DNA of 64,000 nucleotides from Rhodococcus_G sp042879035 (GCF_042879035.1 NZ_JBIAOU010000023.1:8011-72010); one strand, 5' to 3'; counted from the first letter of the stretch, positions 1 through 9,787 are shown. Made by a program: numbers and translations. Notes: generated from the letters alone by a model not told the origin.

Positions 1-546
1 CGCTCCAGGGCAGAAGCACGAGACCTTGATGCCCCGGCTCCGATAAGTCGCCGCCAGCCACTCCGAGAGCGCCACGGACCCGTGCTTGGTCACCGTGTAT
101 GCGACCTTCTCCAACTGCATGGACAGTCCCGTGCTGCTCGAGGTGGCGATCAGGTAACCGTCTCCCCGCTCGAGCATCGAAGGAAGGACGGCGCGGGCAG
201 CGTAGACGTGGGACATGACGTGCAACTGCCACATCATCTGCCACAGTCGCTCGTCCTGGAGGTCAGCAGCCTGGCGTGGCCCGGCCACCCCGGCGTTCGA
301 GTGCCAGATATCGATCCGGCCGAACTCCTCCAGAGCCTGGGCAGCGACTCGCTGGACATCTGCCTCGACCGTCATGTCAGCGGCGATCCCCAAGGTGCCG
401 ATCTCCGCCGACACCCGTGCCACCTGCTCCGCCTCGACATCGGTGACCACCACCGTGGCGCCGCCTGCGGCGAACCGCTTCGCGATCGCCTCCCCGATGC
501 CGTTCCCCGAGCCGGTCATCACCGCGACCTTGCCTGCCAACTCCAT
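1..546 (-). CDS. Short-chain dehydrogenase/reductase, 3' end outside the window
   Basis: The minus frame opens with ATG at 546 and runs off the left edge with no stop, giving about 182 residues of a classical SDR. The N-terminal Rossmann motif TGSGNGIGEA is at residues 11-20, a Val-Thr-Asp at the end of beta-2 suggests NAD preference, SNAGVAG matches the NAG motif, and the catalytic Ser of SSST and Tyr of YTVTK are present. It probably oxidises a secondary alcohol or reduces a ketone; the substrate cannot be read. It lies downstream of the transporter operon in the same direction, beyond a strong hairpin at 584-620, so it is probably its own transcription unit. Confidence 0.9.
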   Translation of the reverse strand, partial: MELAGKVAVMTGSGNGIGEAIAKRFAAGGATVVVTDVEAEQVARVSAEIGTLGIAADMTVEADVQRVAAQALEEFGRIDIWHSNAGVAGPRQAADLQDERLWQMMWQLHVMSHVYAARAVLPSMLERGDGYLIATSSSTGLSMQLEKVAYTVTKHGSVALSEWLAATYRSRGIKVSCFCPGA

Positions 547-583
547 CTGTTCTGCCTCTCTCGAAAGGGCGTCGCGGAACGTT

Positions 584-620
584 CATGGCGCCCAGCAGTC
601 GACGCCTGCTGGGCGCCATG
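584..620 (-). terminator. 15-bp perfect hairpin after the transporter operon
   Basis: A perfect 15-base stem (584-598 with 606-620) encloses a 7-base loop. It lies in the gap between the end of the DppF-like gene at 954 and the start of the SDR at 546, as expected for a terminator of the minus-strand transporter operon. No T-run follows on either strand, which is common in actinobacteria. The rest of 621-953 holds nothing I can recognise. Confidence 0.6.
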
Positions 621-953
621 AAGCCGCCGGCTTGCTGTTCGTCGTGCGGTGCCGAGTCAGCGGCGTGGGAAGTCGAGGACCTCGCGCGCGTTCACTCGAC
701 GATCCAACGTGTGAGTCTCTTTCGGTTGTCGGATTGATGGTTGCCTTCGAGTCATGCCCGCATCGTCCACTGCGTGAAAGGCCGCCAAACAACCCAACGC
801 CTGAGTGTGGCCGCGCTGTGGGACGCCATTCGCTCACCACATCATCGTCAGTTGCGCTCCGAGCAGCTCTTGGAGCCGCGCAAGGTGCTCGGTCACTACC
901 TTTCGCAATGGCGGCGGTTCGGTACTGGGCCGTCGCCGCTACGAGCACACCGT

Positions 954-2009
954 TCAGGCTGGGCGGTGGCCGTCGGGTGACGGGTGGTTGAGGTGGCAGA
1001 ACGAGACTCCGCCACCGTCCGGGAGTGTGTACGGCGGTGGGTCTTCCACCGAGCAGACCGGCATGGCGACCGGGCACCGGGTGCGGAACCGGCAACCGCT
1101 CGGTGGGGACGTCGGTGATGGGATGTCCCCCTTGAGGACCTGCCGCTTGGCGCTTCGTTGCCTCGCAGGGTCCGGCACTGGCACCGCTGATAGCAGGCTT
1201 CGCGTATAGGGATGCAAGGCCTGGCCATAGATGCGCTGCACTGGACCGGTTTCGACGATGCGCCCGAGATACATCACCGCGATCCGCTGGCTGATGTAGC
1301 GGACGATCGACAGGTCGTGGGAGATGAACAGGTAGGACAGTCCATCCTGTTCCTGGAGGTCCTTCAACAGGTTCAGCACCTGTGACTGGGTGGAGACGTC
1401 CAGCGCGCTCACCGGCTCGTCGAGCACCAGCAGCTCCGGCTTCACCGAGATCGCGCGCGCGATCGCAGCCCGCTGCAGCTGTCCGCCCGACATTTCGAAC
1501 GGGTACCGCTCGAGGTGCCTCGCGCTGAGGTTGACGTGCTCGAGCAGCTCCCGCACTCGACGATTCCGGTCGTTGGCGCTCATGTCCTTGAAATGATTGA
1601 CCAACGGCTCGGCGATCGAATCGCCAATGGTTGAGGTCGGGTCCAACGAGGAGTACGGGTCCTGAAAGACCATCTGCACGCGGCGGCGCACAGTGCGCAA
1701 AGCCTCCCCGCGCAGATTGGTGATGTCTTGACCACCGACCTCGATCTTCCCAGCCGTGGCAGGCACCAGTCGCATGAGAAGCCGGGCGACGGTGCTCTTG
1801 CCCGAGCCCGACTCCCCCACGAGCCCGACAGATTCGCCGCGGCCGATTGTCAGGTTGACTCCCGCCACCGCCTGGAGGGTGGGACGTGGCCCGAAGAGAG
1901 AGGTATGGCGCAACTGGTAGGTCTTGACGACGTCGGTCAGCCGCGCCGCGACTGGCGTATCCGCCACCGCCGGCATGTCAATTTCTGAGGTGTGGCCCCC
2001 AATGGTCAT
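954..2009 (-). CDS. Oligopeptide/dipeptide ABC transporter ATP-binding protein, DppF/OppF type
   Basis: This 351-residue cytoplasmic ATPase energises uptake with the permeases encoded upstream. Walker A GESGSGKST is at about residues 65-73, the Q-loop is VFQDPYSSLDP, the ABC signature is MSGGQLQRAAIARA and Walker B is LLVLDEPVSALD. The C-terminal oligopeptide-transporter extension carries the Cys-containing GCRFRTRCP region. ATG at 2009 is chosen because AGGAGG sits 8 bases upstream; a GTG at 2015 overlapping the previous stop is too close to that site. It is the last gene of the importer operon and follows the DppC-DppD fusion immediately. The substrate class cannot be read from the ATPase. 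Confidence 0.95.
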   Translation of the reverse strand: MTIGGHTSEIDMPAVADTPVAARLTDVVKTYQLRHTSLFGPRPTLQAVAGVNLTIGRGESVGLVGESGSGKSTVARLLMRLVPATAGKIEVGGQDITNLRGEALRTVRRRVQMVFQDPYSSLDPTSTIGDSIAEPLVNHFKDMSANDRNRRVRELLEHVNLSARHLERYPFEMSGGQLQRAAIARAISVKPELLVLDEPVSALDVSTQSQVLNLLKDLQEQDGLSYLFISHDLSIVRYISQRIAVMYLGRIVETGPVQRIYGQALHPYTRSLLSAVPVPDPARQRSAKRQVLKGDIPSPTSPPSGCRFRTRCPVAMPVCSVEDPPPYTLPDGGGVSFCHLNHPSPDGHRPA

Positions 2010-2011
2010 CG

Positions 2012-3964
2012 TCACAGCCTCCTGGAAAGCACAAGTGTCGTTTCGTCGGCATGGATGCACCGCACACTGGACGCCGGTGTGATCAGGTCGAGCTCGACGG
2101 GCGCCGCCGAGCACTCCTCAGTGGCGTGGCCACAGCGAGCGGCGAACCGGCAACCGGCGGGATACTGATCCGGTGTCGGCACCGAACCGGGAATCACCGT
2201 GAGACGCTCCTGGGCGTCGACGTCGTCTCGGGGCGAGGACTCGATAAGGCCCCTGGTGTATGGATGCTGCGGTGCCGCGAACAGGTCATGAACCTCGGCC
2301 TGCTCCACCACCTGGCCGGCGTACATCACGGTCACTCGGTCAGCAATGTCCGCGACCACGCCCAGATCGTGGGTGACGAACACGACGGCCATATCGAGTT
2401 CCTTCTGCAGGGACTTCAAGATCTCGAGGATCTGTGCCTGCACGGTGACGTCGAGCGCTGTCGTCGGTTCGTCCGCCAGAAGAAGCTTCGGCCGGTTGAT
2501 CAATGCAGCCGCGATCATGACGCGCTGTCGCAAGCCGCCGGACAACTCGTGCGGAAACTGCTTGAGCCGTCGCGTGGGGTCAGGAACCTCGACGAGCTCG
2601 AGCATCTCGATGGCGCGCTTGCGCGCCACGTCCTTACTGACCGGCCCATGGTTGCGCTGCGCCTCGATCAAGTGAGCCCCGATGGTCATCGCAGGATTGA
2701 GCGACGTCATCGGATCCTGGAAGATCATCGAGATCGAACTGCCCCGGATGGCACGCATCTCACGTAGCGACAAGGACAGGAGGTCTTGGCCTTCAAACAT
2801 GATGCGGCCGCTGGTGATCCGCGCCGGTGGCGATTCAAGCAGCCGCAGAATGGACAAGCAGGTCACGCTCTTTCCGCAACCGCTTTCCCCCACGATGCAA
2901 TGCATCTCACCAGATCGGATCGTGAGATTGAAGCCGTCCAGGACCTTCAGGGCCCTGTCACTGCCGGCGAACTCGACGCTGAGATTCTCGATCCTGAGCA
3001 GATCGTCGCCGACATCGGCCGCCGACGCCGGAGCGACAGGTTCCACTGGGCGGCCTCCACGATCGACCGTCGTGATACCGCGGCGTTGGCTGCGTCCCTT
3101 CGGCCCTTGGCGAGCCGTCCCGAACGCGTCCCGCAAACCATCGCCGACCAGGTTGAACGCGAGGATCGTGAGAGCAATCGCGATTCCGGGTATGGCCACG
3201 AGCTCGGGATGCGAGTAGATGGACGTCGAATAGGCGTCGCGCAACATGTTCCCCCAACTGGGAGTCGGCAGTTGCGTACCCAACCCGAGGAAGCTCAAGG
3301 ACGCCTCGGCGAGCATCGCCGTACCCAGAAGAATCGTTGCCTGGACGATGACGGGTGACGACACACCGGGCAGTACTCGCTTGAAAAGGATTCGCCAGTT
3401 GGGCGTACCGATCCCGCGGGACGCTTCGACGTAGGTCTCCGCCCGCACGGCCATGGCCTGTGCCCGTACCAGCCTCACCATGGTGGGTGTCACCACGACA
3501 GTCAGCGCGATGATCGTGCTTCGCGCGCCGGGCTGCAGGATACCGGCGAGGACGATCATGAGCACCAGTGAGGGGAAGCCGGAGACGGCATCGGCCACTC
3601 GCATCATGATGGAGTCCGTCCGGCCACCGAAATAGCCGGCGGTCAATCCCAACGGTATCGCCAGCAAGACGACGGCGACGACAACAAGCACGCTGACGCC
3701 CAGCGAGATCTGCCCACCGTGCAGCAGTCGGCTCAGTTCATCTCGTCCGAGGTTATCTGTCCCCAGCCAGTGCTCTGACGACGGTGGCTCGTACGGCGCG
3801 CCGACCGTCTCGGAGGGGCTGGGGGTGATGAGCCCAGCAATCGCCGTCAAGACGACGGTTACCAACAGGTATACGGCAGCTGCCATCGCCACGTAGTTGC
3901 GGGCGAAACGGCGCATCGCACGCTGTGTTCTACTTCCGGTGCCTTGGCTCATCGACCCACCCAT
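2012..3964 (-). CDS. Fused ABC permease (DppC type) and ATP-binding protein (DppD type)
   Basis: One 650-residue frame joins an inner-membrane permease (about residues 1-285, several hydrophobic segments and the EAS-GIG permease loop near EASRGIGTPNWR) to a complete ABC ATPase (about 320-650, Walker A VGESGCGKS, signature ELSGGLRQRVMIAAA, Walker B LLLADEPTTALD). The linker around 290-320 is rich in Pro, Ala and Arg. Such DppC-DppD fusions occur in actinobacterial peptide/nickel-type importers, so this is probably natural and not a sequencing fusion. ATG 3964 is used; an in-frame ATG lies at 3952. It is 28 bases downstream of DppB and overlaps the context of DppF. Confidence 0.93.
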   Translation of the reverse strand: MGGSMSQGTGSRTQRAMRRFARNYVAMAAAVYLLVTVVLTAIAGLITPSPSETVGAPYEPPSSEHWLGTDNLGRDELSRLLHGGQISLGVSVLVVVAVVLLAIPLGLTAGYFGGRTDSIMMRVADAVSGFPSLVLMIVLAGILQPGARSTIIALTVVVTPTMVRLVRAQAMAVRAETYVEASRGIGTPNWRILFKRVLPGVSSPVIVQATILLGTAMLAEASLSFLGLGTQLPTPSWGNMLRDAYSTSIYSHPELVAIPGIAIALTILAFNLVGDGLRDAFGTARQGPKGRSQRRGITTVDRGGRPVEPVAPASAADVGDDLLRIENLSVEFAGSDRALKVLDGFNLTIRSGEMHCIVGESGCGKSVTCLSILRLLESPPARITSGRIMFEGQDLLSLSLREMRAIRGSSISMIFQDPMTSLNPAMTIGAHLIEAQRNHGPVSKDVARKRAIEMLELVEVPDPTRRLKQFPHELSGGLRQRVMIAAALINRPKLLLADEPTTALDVTVQAQILEILKSLQKELDMAVVFVTHDLGVVADIADRVTVMYAGQVVEQAEVHDLFAAPQHPYTRGLIESSPRDDVDAQERLTVIPGSVPTPDQYPAGCRFAARCGHATEECSAAPVELDLITPASSVRCIHADETTLVLSRRL

Positions 3965-3992
3965 GTCCCTTTCAAAGAACTTGCGATCGTGT

Positions 3993-4940
3993 TCACGAGA
4001 CCCGGATCTTCGGGTTCAGCCAGCCATACGAGATGTCAAGCAGCAACGAAGTAACAAGCTGGATCAGCACCAGCAACATGGTCACAGCCAGAATGGGCGG
4101 AACGTCCAGAGCCACGACCGAGGCCACGATGTACGAGCCAAGACCCGGAATGTCGAAAATTTCCTCGATAATGGCGGACCCTCCGAGAATCGCCGCAATG
4201 GCGAAACCCAGAACCGTCACCGTCGGCAGCGACGCGTTCTTCAAGGCGTGCAGACCGATGACCCGCCGTGGTCGCCCGCCGCGGGCCCAAGCAGCGCGAA
4301 CGTAGCTCGAGTCGAGCGTATCGATCATTCCTGCACGTAGTTGTCGTATGACATAGGCGGCAAGGGCACCGCCGAGCGCGATGGCCGGGAGGATGACATG
4401 CTGCAACCATTCAGAAGGGGACTCAGTGAGCGACACGTAGCCGACGATCGGCAGCCATTTCAACTTGACTCCGAAGTAGTAGACGCCAAGGATCGCCACG
4501 ACGAAGCTGGGGACCGCAAGCCCGATGGTCGCGTTCAGCCGACCGAGATTGTCGAGGGCGTGCCCTGGACGAATGCCTGAAACGATTCCGATGGGCACTG
4601 CGACCACAAGCGCGATGACGACGGTCGCAAGAACAATCGCGGCCGTGATCGGCAGCCGCTCCGAGATTTCTTGCGCGACCGTCGTATTGGTTGTACGTGA
4701 CCACCCGAAATCCAACTTCAGAACATCGACGAGCCAGTACCAATACTGCACGAAGACAGACTCGTCGAGGTGGTGCTCGATGCGGATCTGCTGGAGCTGT
4801 TCTGCGGTTGCATCCGGCGTTCCGGCAAGCACGCGCGCCCTGTCACCTGGCACAGCGGACACCAGCAGAAAAATGAGGAATGAGTCGATCAGCATGATCG
4901 GAACCATCACTGCCGTGCGACGAATAATGAACGAAATCAT
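3993..4940 (-). CDS. ABC transporter permease, DppB/OppB type
   Basis: This 315-residue integral membrane protein has about six hydrophobic segments, including the first at residues 8-25, and the permease EAA-like loop near VRAAWARGGRPRRV. With the fused DppC domain it would form the transmembrane channel. ATG 4940 is preferred because GGAG lies 6 bases upstream; a longer TTG start at 4952 is possible. It belongs to the operon SBP-DppB-DppCD-DppF, but a 305-base gap containing an IS21-type remnant separates it from the binding-protein gene. Confidence 0.93.
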   Translation of the reverse strand: MISFIIRRTAVMVPIMLIDSFLIFLLVSAVPGDRARVLAGTPDATAEQLQQIRIEHHLDESVFVQYWYWLVDVLKLDFGWSRTTNTTVAQEISERLPITAAIVLATVVIALVVAVPIGIVSGIRPGHALDNLGRLNATIGLAVPSFVVAILGVYYFGVKLKWLPIVGYVSLTESPSEWLQHVILPAIALGGALAAYVIRQLRAGMIDTLDSSYVRAAWARGGRPRRVIGLHALKNASLPTVTVLGFAIAAILGGSAIIEEIFDIPGLGSYIVASVVALDVPPILAVTMLLVLIQLVTSLLLDISYGWLNPKIRVS

Positions 4941-5055
4941 GTGAGTCTCCAACAGGACCGGTAATCCGTAGCCATATCAGACAAGTTCCACCTCCGGTTC
5001 GGGCTGCCTCGAGGGCGGCTGGTCAACAACTGGGTCAGCGCATGAACGGAGTCGG

Positions 5056-5205
5056 TCACGGCCTCGACGTAGGCCAGCCGGACTCTGCGAGCCGGTCGGT
5101 AATCACGCTGGCCCCCAAGGCGATGACTTCGGCGTGGTGGACGAGCCGGTCGATCATCGCGTCGCCGACGACGTCGTCGCCGTCGACGGCACTGCCTGGC
5201 GAGAA
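5056..5205 (-). pseudogene. IS21-family istB C-terminal remnant
   Basis: About 50 residues are readable to a TGA at 5056-5058. The stretch GDAMIDRLVHHAEVIAL matches the C-terminal end of IstB ATPases, compare the remnant at 62.8 kb with AMLNRLLRRSVVLNL. No upstream istB sequence and no istA are present. It sits between the binding-protein gene and the permease of the same operon, so the operon has been invaded and the element then lost. Confidence 0.6.
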
Positions 5206-5245
5206 CGAACAGGTCGCTGCTCGCCAGGCAATGAGGCGAGATTCC

Positions 5246-6835
5246 CTACTTCTTCACGTAGACCGAGAGCAGGTCGTACATGTAGCCATCCGCAATGTCC
5301 CCCACGACGCCACCAACCTTCTCGTCGTGCAAAACGACCTGGTCGGGCTCGCCAATGCTGAGCAGCGCTGCTTCATCCCAGATTGCCTTCTGCAGGTTGT
5401 TCCAACCCTCCTGCTGCTCGGCGTCGGGCGCTCCCGGGTTACTCAGCAGGTAGCCGAGCGCATCATTGAACTGCGGGAAGTTGTTGTTGCAGGCGTTGCC
5501 ACCTCCGCCAGGCAGCAGATAGGTGCTCAACGTGCCAAGCACATTTGGTCCACTGTTGACGACCAAGTTCCAGGGCGTGCTTCGAATAGCCGCAAATGCG
5601 CTCTCGACCACCTTGACCTCCGCACTGAAACCAACCGCGTTCAGCTGCGTCTGCAGCACCTGGGCGGCAGCGGTCCGTGAGGAATCCGGATCGACGAGGA
5701 TGTTGACCTTCGATCCAACCAGGCCGGCATCGGTCAGAAGCTTCTTCGCCTTGGCTGGGTCATAGCTGTAAGAGCTCTCAACCGTCGGAGCGAACTTGAA
5801 CGCCTTCGCCGTCACCTTGTCAGACGCGCTCCCGTAGCCGGAGAACGCCGGCTGGACGAACTGCTCACGGTCGATGGCATACTCGAGCGCCTGCCGCGCC
5901 TCGAGCTTGTCGAACGGAGCCTTGGTCGCGCACAGATAGCTGTACATGGGCATCTCCGTGACCGGCGGGACGAATGCGACCTGCGCGCCTGCGGCCTTGG
6001 CACTGTCGGCGACCGCCACGCTCGAACCGACCGCGTCCACCTTGCCGCTGGCCACAGCATTGACCTGCTGCGCGCCGTCCACCGGGACGAACGCAACCTT
6101 GACCTTCGCCGCCAGCTGCTGGTCCGGATTCCAGTACCCGTCCCAGCGTTCCAGCGTCACCGACTCGTTGGACATTTCGACGAACTTGTACGGACCTGCT
6201 CCGACCGGGTTCTTCTCGTACGCCTCGTCTCCGCCCTCCAGTGCCTTCGGCGATGCGAGAGACAGAACAAAGGACGGGCCGCCACGCAGCTGACCGAGGA
6301 AGATTCCCAGCAGGTCGGGCTTGCTGAAGTGCACCGCCACGGTTCGAGGATCTTCGACCGTCACGGACTCCATCGCCGCGGTGGCCACGTCCTTCAGCAC
6401 CTGGCCGGGTCCCACTCCGGCGGGCGTCTTGATGACCCGGTCCCAGTTGTACTTGACCGCCTCAGCATTCAGCGCCGTGCCGTCCTGGAACTTCAGGTCG
6501 GGCCGAAGGGTGATCCTCATCGTTGAGGCATCGGGGTACGACCACGACTCGGCCAGGCCAGGCTCCAGGCCGCCGTCCGGGGCGTCGTGGATCATGGCGT
6601 CGTACAGGAAGCTGTTCCACATCCCGTAGTTCGGTCCAATGTATCGCAGCGGATTGAAAGCGACCGACGTTCGGTTGGGGGCCCCCAGAGTCAAGGTGGC
6701 ATCCCTGTCGATCTCGCCCGGTCCTGAGGAATCGGCGGAGCTACTGCCGCCGCATGCTGTTACCGCAAAGGCGAGGAGGCCTGCGACAGCCAGCGCCGCG
6801 AGTGACCGTCCGGAACGCGTGGGCATACTGTTCAC
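5246..6835 (-). CDS. Family 5 extracellular solute-binding lipoprotein
   Basis: This is a 529-residue SBP_bac_5 protein. An N-terminal signal ends in a lipobox (AVTAC, Cys at about residue 28 from the GTG start), so it is membrane-anchored outside the cell. The typical family core is visible: AESWSYPD, LRPDLKFQDGTALNAEAVKYNWDR split across residues 90-130, and VGAGPYKFV. GTG 6835 has GGGAG six bases upstream; ATG 6826 is the alternative. It would deliver substrate to the DppB-DppC channel encoded downstream. Family 5 proteins bind peptides, but also nickel, haem, sugars and small organic acids, so the ligand is open. Confidence 0.93.
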   Translation of the reverse strand: MNSMPTRSGRSLAALAVAGLLAFAVTACGGSSSADSSGPGEIDRDATLTLGAPNRTSVAFNPLRYIGPNYGMWNSFLYDAMIHDAPDGGLEPGLAESWSYPDASTMRITLRPDLKFQDGTALNAEAVKYNWDRVIKTPAGVGPGQVLKDVATAAMESVTVEDPRTVAVHFSKPDLLGIFLGQLRGGPSFVLSLASPKALEGGDEAYEKNPVGAGPYKFVEMSNESVTLERWDGYWNPDQQLAAKVKVAFVPVDGAQQVNAVASGKVDAVGSSVAVADSAKAAGAQVAFVPPVTEMPMYSYLCATKAPFDKLEARQALEYAIDREQFVQPAFSGYGSASDKVTAKAFKFAPTVESSYSYDPAKAKKLLTDAGLVGSKVNILVDPDSSRTAAAQVLQTQLNAVGFSAEVKVVESAFAAIRSTPWNLVVNSGPNVLGTLSTYLLPGGGGNACNNNFPQFNDALGYLLSNPGAPDAEQQEGWNNLQKAIWDEAALLSIGEPDQVVLHDEKVGGVVGDIADGYMYDLLSVYVKK

Positions 6836-7239
6836 GTCACACTCCCAAGCCGTGCGTACGGGCGACCTTGGAACTCTCAGCGATCTGTCGTGAGAGGTCA
6901 ACTGGCGGGTCGAAATAATGCGCGGCGAAATACGCGATGTCCGTCATTGATTTTCCTTCAGCGGCTAGGAGAGGGCGACACTGCCCTCTCACGGATGTTG
7001 CGAGTCGACAATGGGGCTAACGGAAGCGCCGAGATCCTCTGGGAAGTGGCTGCTTGTCCGCCGTCGCGCACTTCTCATCGTTGACTCAGGAGGTGTGGTG
7101 AACGCGTGGTGACGAGTCCGCCGATGGTCACTGCTCCGCCGATGGTCACTGCTATGACGTTCCTCACGATTCTAAGGGCTGAAACAGGAACCGCGGGCGC
7201 ACGTTCCGCTGAGCAGGACACCACCCTCGACTTATGACA
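6836..7239. other. Gene-free spacer with an 18-bp tandem duplication
   Basis: No credible gene is present. Positions 7118-7135 and 7136-7153 are identical 18-base units in tandem (starting CCGCCGATGG). The upstream promoter of the binding-protein gene should lie within 6840-7000, but I cannot pick a clear -35/-10 pair. Confidence 0.5.
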
Positions 7240-7655
7240 CTGTCGGCGGCCACGAGAACTGCCCGCTGATGGCACGCCATCTCGGCGTGGCACCGTCCGG
7301 CTTCTACAAGCACCAAGGGCGAAGTGCACGAACACGATTGAACGAGCAGTGCAGCGCCGTGCCGATCTGGAAGTAGAGGTCCTCGGCTGGTCGGTGGCTG
7401 ACCACATGCGAGCCGAGTTGGTCATCGAGGCACTGGAGATGACCGTCAGCGCGTGTGGCGGCGATGTGACCGGCACGATTGTCCACTCGGACCGCGGCAG
7501 TCACTACACCCGCGGAGGTCACGACCCAGGCCTGTGAGCGTCATGGTCTGGAGCGTTCGATGGGAGCAACCGGCATGTGCTGGGACCACGTCGGCCCCGA
7601 GAGCCCCGTGCAGAGCATTCGGCGCTTCAAATGCCTTCCGCCAGATGGCATGGCC
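7240..7655 (+). mobile_element. Decayed IS3-family orfB remnant
   Basis: Pieces of an IS3-type OrfB integrase core lie in different frames: ARHLGVAPSGFYKH near 7265, then GWSVADHMRAELVIEALEM at about 7390-7445, the second catalytic Asp context VHSDRGSHYT near 7485, and HGLERSMGATGMCWD near 7550. Several internal deletions and frameshifts make it inactive. Its right end abuts a broken ABC ATPase, so this insertion probably cut that gene. Confidence 0.75.
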
Positions 7656-7659
7656 GGTA

Positions 7660-8223
7660 GACCCGAACGCTGCCGCATAGCTCCCGACAACTCGTGTGGA
7701 TAGTTGCGCAGTCGCCGTTCCGGATCGGGAACGCCGACCTCCTTCGAGCAGGTTCAGTGCACGGGTTCGCGACTCGGGCGATGAGACGCCGAGGTGGCGT
7801 CTCATCCCTCGGTCAGCTGCCGATCGATGCGCACGACAGGGTTGAGGGATCGCCTCGGTTCCTGGAACACCCTCGCGATCTGCTTGCCCCAGATCCCTCG
7901 CGCTCTTTCTGCTTGAGCGTGAGCTGATCTCGACCCTGGAAGTAGACCTCGCCGGCCTGCGCGGAATGAGTCGGCATCAAGCCCGTGATGGACCGCGCCA
8001 TCACCGACTTCCCGGATCCGGATTCACCCACCACGCCCAGCGCCTCCGACACAGCGACGTCGAAGGACACGTCGTCGACTGCCCGCACGACACCACGTGC
8101 GGAACCGATGTGGGTGTGCAGATTCCGGACGTGCAGGAGAGGGGGTTCACTCGTCTTCCCGTTACCTTCATCGGCGAGAACGGCCTCGTCACCTGGCGAG
8201 CCGGTGCCTAGTGCTGGATCCAC
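7660..8223 (-). pseudogene. Broken ABC ATP-binding protein, DppD type
   Basis: The first 100 residues read cleanly, with Walker A VGESGSGKSVMARSI. The Q-loop RVFQEPRRSLNPV appears only in another frame, a stop follows, and the signature PHELSGAMRQR is in a third frame. The sequence ends at about 7660 against an IS3 remnant, so Walker B and the C-terminal half are missing. The possible GTG start at 8223 overlaps the end of the upstream binding-protein gene by 16 bases, showing the original operon arrangement. It must be non-functional as an ATPase. Confidence 0.85.
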
Positions 8224-9776
8224 AGGTTGTCGGGGAACATGGACCCGAGTCCGTACTGCTGGACTCCACCGACAGTGGCGCCGGCGATCACGCCCGCCGC
8301 GCCACGGGTGTAGAAGACGGTCGGGTTGAGCTCGACGAGCCGCTCCTGCACCACCTCGTAGGCGGCATCACGCTCGGCATCGTCCTCGGACGTGCGGCCC
8401 TTGTCCAGCGCCGCGTCGAGCTCGGCATCGTTGATGCCGCTGTAGTTGGCACTCGACGTGCTGTGGAGGCCGATCCACATCCGCGGCTCGGGTTCACCGA
8501 AGATGACAGCGTTGGAGACGACCTCGTAGTCCCTCTGATACATGACCCTTCCGTAGTCGGCCGCATCGAGGATCTTGACGTTGGCCTCGACGTTGGAGAA
8601 GGTGCTCAGCTGGGTTTGGACCGCTTCGCCGACGTCCTTGATGTTCGCGAACAGCAACATCGTGAAGTTCAGCGGCTTGCCCTCGGCGGCCAGTTCGTCG
8701 AACAGCGCCTGCGCCTTCTCGGGGTTGTACTCAGCGAGCGGAATGTCCTTGAAAAACGGAGAGGACTCTTGGAACAGAGTCGTCGGAACCTGCCCCGTAC
8801 CCTCGTACACCGCCGAATTGAGCGTCTCGATGTTCAACGCCATCGACAGTGCCTGCCGAGCACGCGGATCGTCGAACGGAGCCTTCTGCATGTTCAACAC
8901 CAGGCCCACACCACCGTTGAGCGGAAGGACCGAGCTCTGCAGTGCAGCGGCCGAGGCCTTGTCCAGGTTCTGCCACCGGTTCTCGGTGGCAAGATCCGCA
9001 CCACCACTGAGAACGGTGTTGTAGCGCTGATCCGGGTCACCCATCGTACGGATCTCGAGCTTGTCCAGGTACGGACGCGGCGCGTCGTAGTAGTTCTCGT
9101 TCTTCGTCAACACGATCACGTCCTGACGCGACCACCGCTCGAGCGTGAAGGGCCCGGCCCCGATCGGGTTGGAATCGCGTACCGACTTATCGGCGGCCAA
9201 TGTCGCGGGCGAGGCGATCCAGTTCAGCGAGGTCTGCAGAACCGCCTGAGGGAAGCTCGGTACCGGATCGACGAGAGTGACCTTCAGCGTCCGCGCGTCC
9301 ACAACCTCGGTGGCCTCGATCATCTGAGCATGCGCGATGTCGCCTGAGGCTGTTGCCGGATCCTTCACGTGGTCCCACGCGATCTTCACCGCTTCCGCGT
9401 TCAGAGGGGTGCCGTCGGAGAACTCGACCCCGTCACGCAGCACCAGGGTGAAGGTCTTTCCCTTGTCGTCGGACGAGAAGCTCTCGGCAATCTTGTACTC
9501 GATCTCTCCGGTCGCCTCGTTCCCGATCATCAACGTTCCGTACAGGGCGTTGAACAGCAACGGAGAGTTCGACCAGTAATTCGAGTTCACCGCCGGGTCC
9601 AACGTCCGCGGCTCCGTGAGCTGGATCGCCTGAAGAGTGCCTCCGGACACCGGATCACCGGACGGACCGGCAACCCCCGCCGCCTCCGCGGAATCGGCGA
9701 CACTGCTTCCACAGGCGCTGACGAAGAGCACTGCCACAGCACCCAACGCCACCAGCGCACGCTTCCTTATGGACAT
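8208..9776 (-). CDS. Second family 5 solute-binding lipoprotein
   Basis: This 522-residue SBP_bac_5 lipoprotein has its signal and lipobox (FVSAC, Cys about residue 22 from ATG 9776). Family blocks such as LVLRDGVEFSDGTPLNAEAVKI and the NPIGAGPFTLERW region are intact. ATG 9776 has AAAGG 7 bases upstream; two in-frame ATGs lie at 9782 and 9791. Its own permease and ATPase genes on both sides are broken, so it is either an orphan receptor, perhaps feeding the neighbouring intact importer, or on its way to loss. Confidence 0.92.
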   Translation of the reverse strand: MSIRKRALVALGAVAVLFVSACGSSVADSAEAAGVAGPSGDPVSGGTLQAIQLTEPRTLDPAVNSNYWSNSPLLFNALYGTLMIGNEATGEIEYKIAESFSSDDKGKTFTLVLRDGVEFSDGTPLNAEAVKIAWDHVKDPATASGDIAHAQMIEATEVVDARTLKVTLVDPVPSFPQAVLQTSLNWIASPATLAADKSVRDSNPIGAGPFTLERWSRQDVIVLTKNENYYDAPRPYLDKLEIRTMGDPDQRYNTVLSGGADLATENRWQNLDKASAAALQSSVLPLNGGVGLVLNMQKAPFDDPRARQALSMALNIETLNSAVYEGTGQVPTTLFQESSPFFKDIPLAEYNPEKAQALFDELAAEGKPLNFTMLLFANIKDVGEAVQTQLSTFSNVEANVKILDAADYGRVMYQRDYEVVSNAVIFGEPEPRMWIGLHSTSSANYSGINDAELDAALDKGRTSEDDAERDAAYEVVQERLVELNPTVFYTRGAAGVIAGATVGGVQQYGLGSMFPDNLWIQH

Positions 9777-9787
9777 GTCCATACCTT

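Noticed and set aside
7118..7153. 18-bp tandem repeat as a start of an iteron array or origin
   Set aside because: Only two copies, no AT-rich region and no rep gene nearby.
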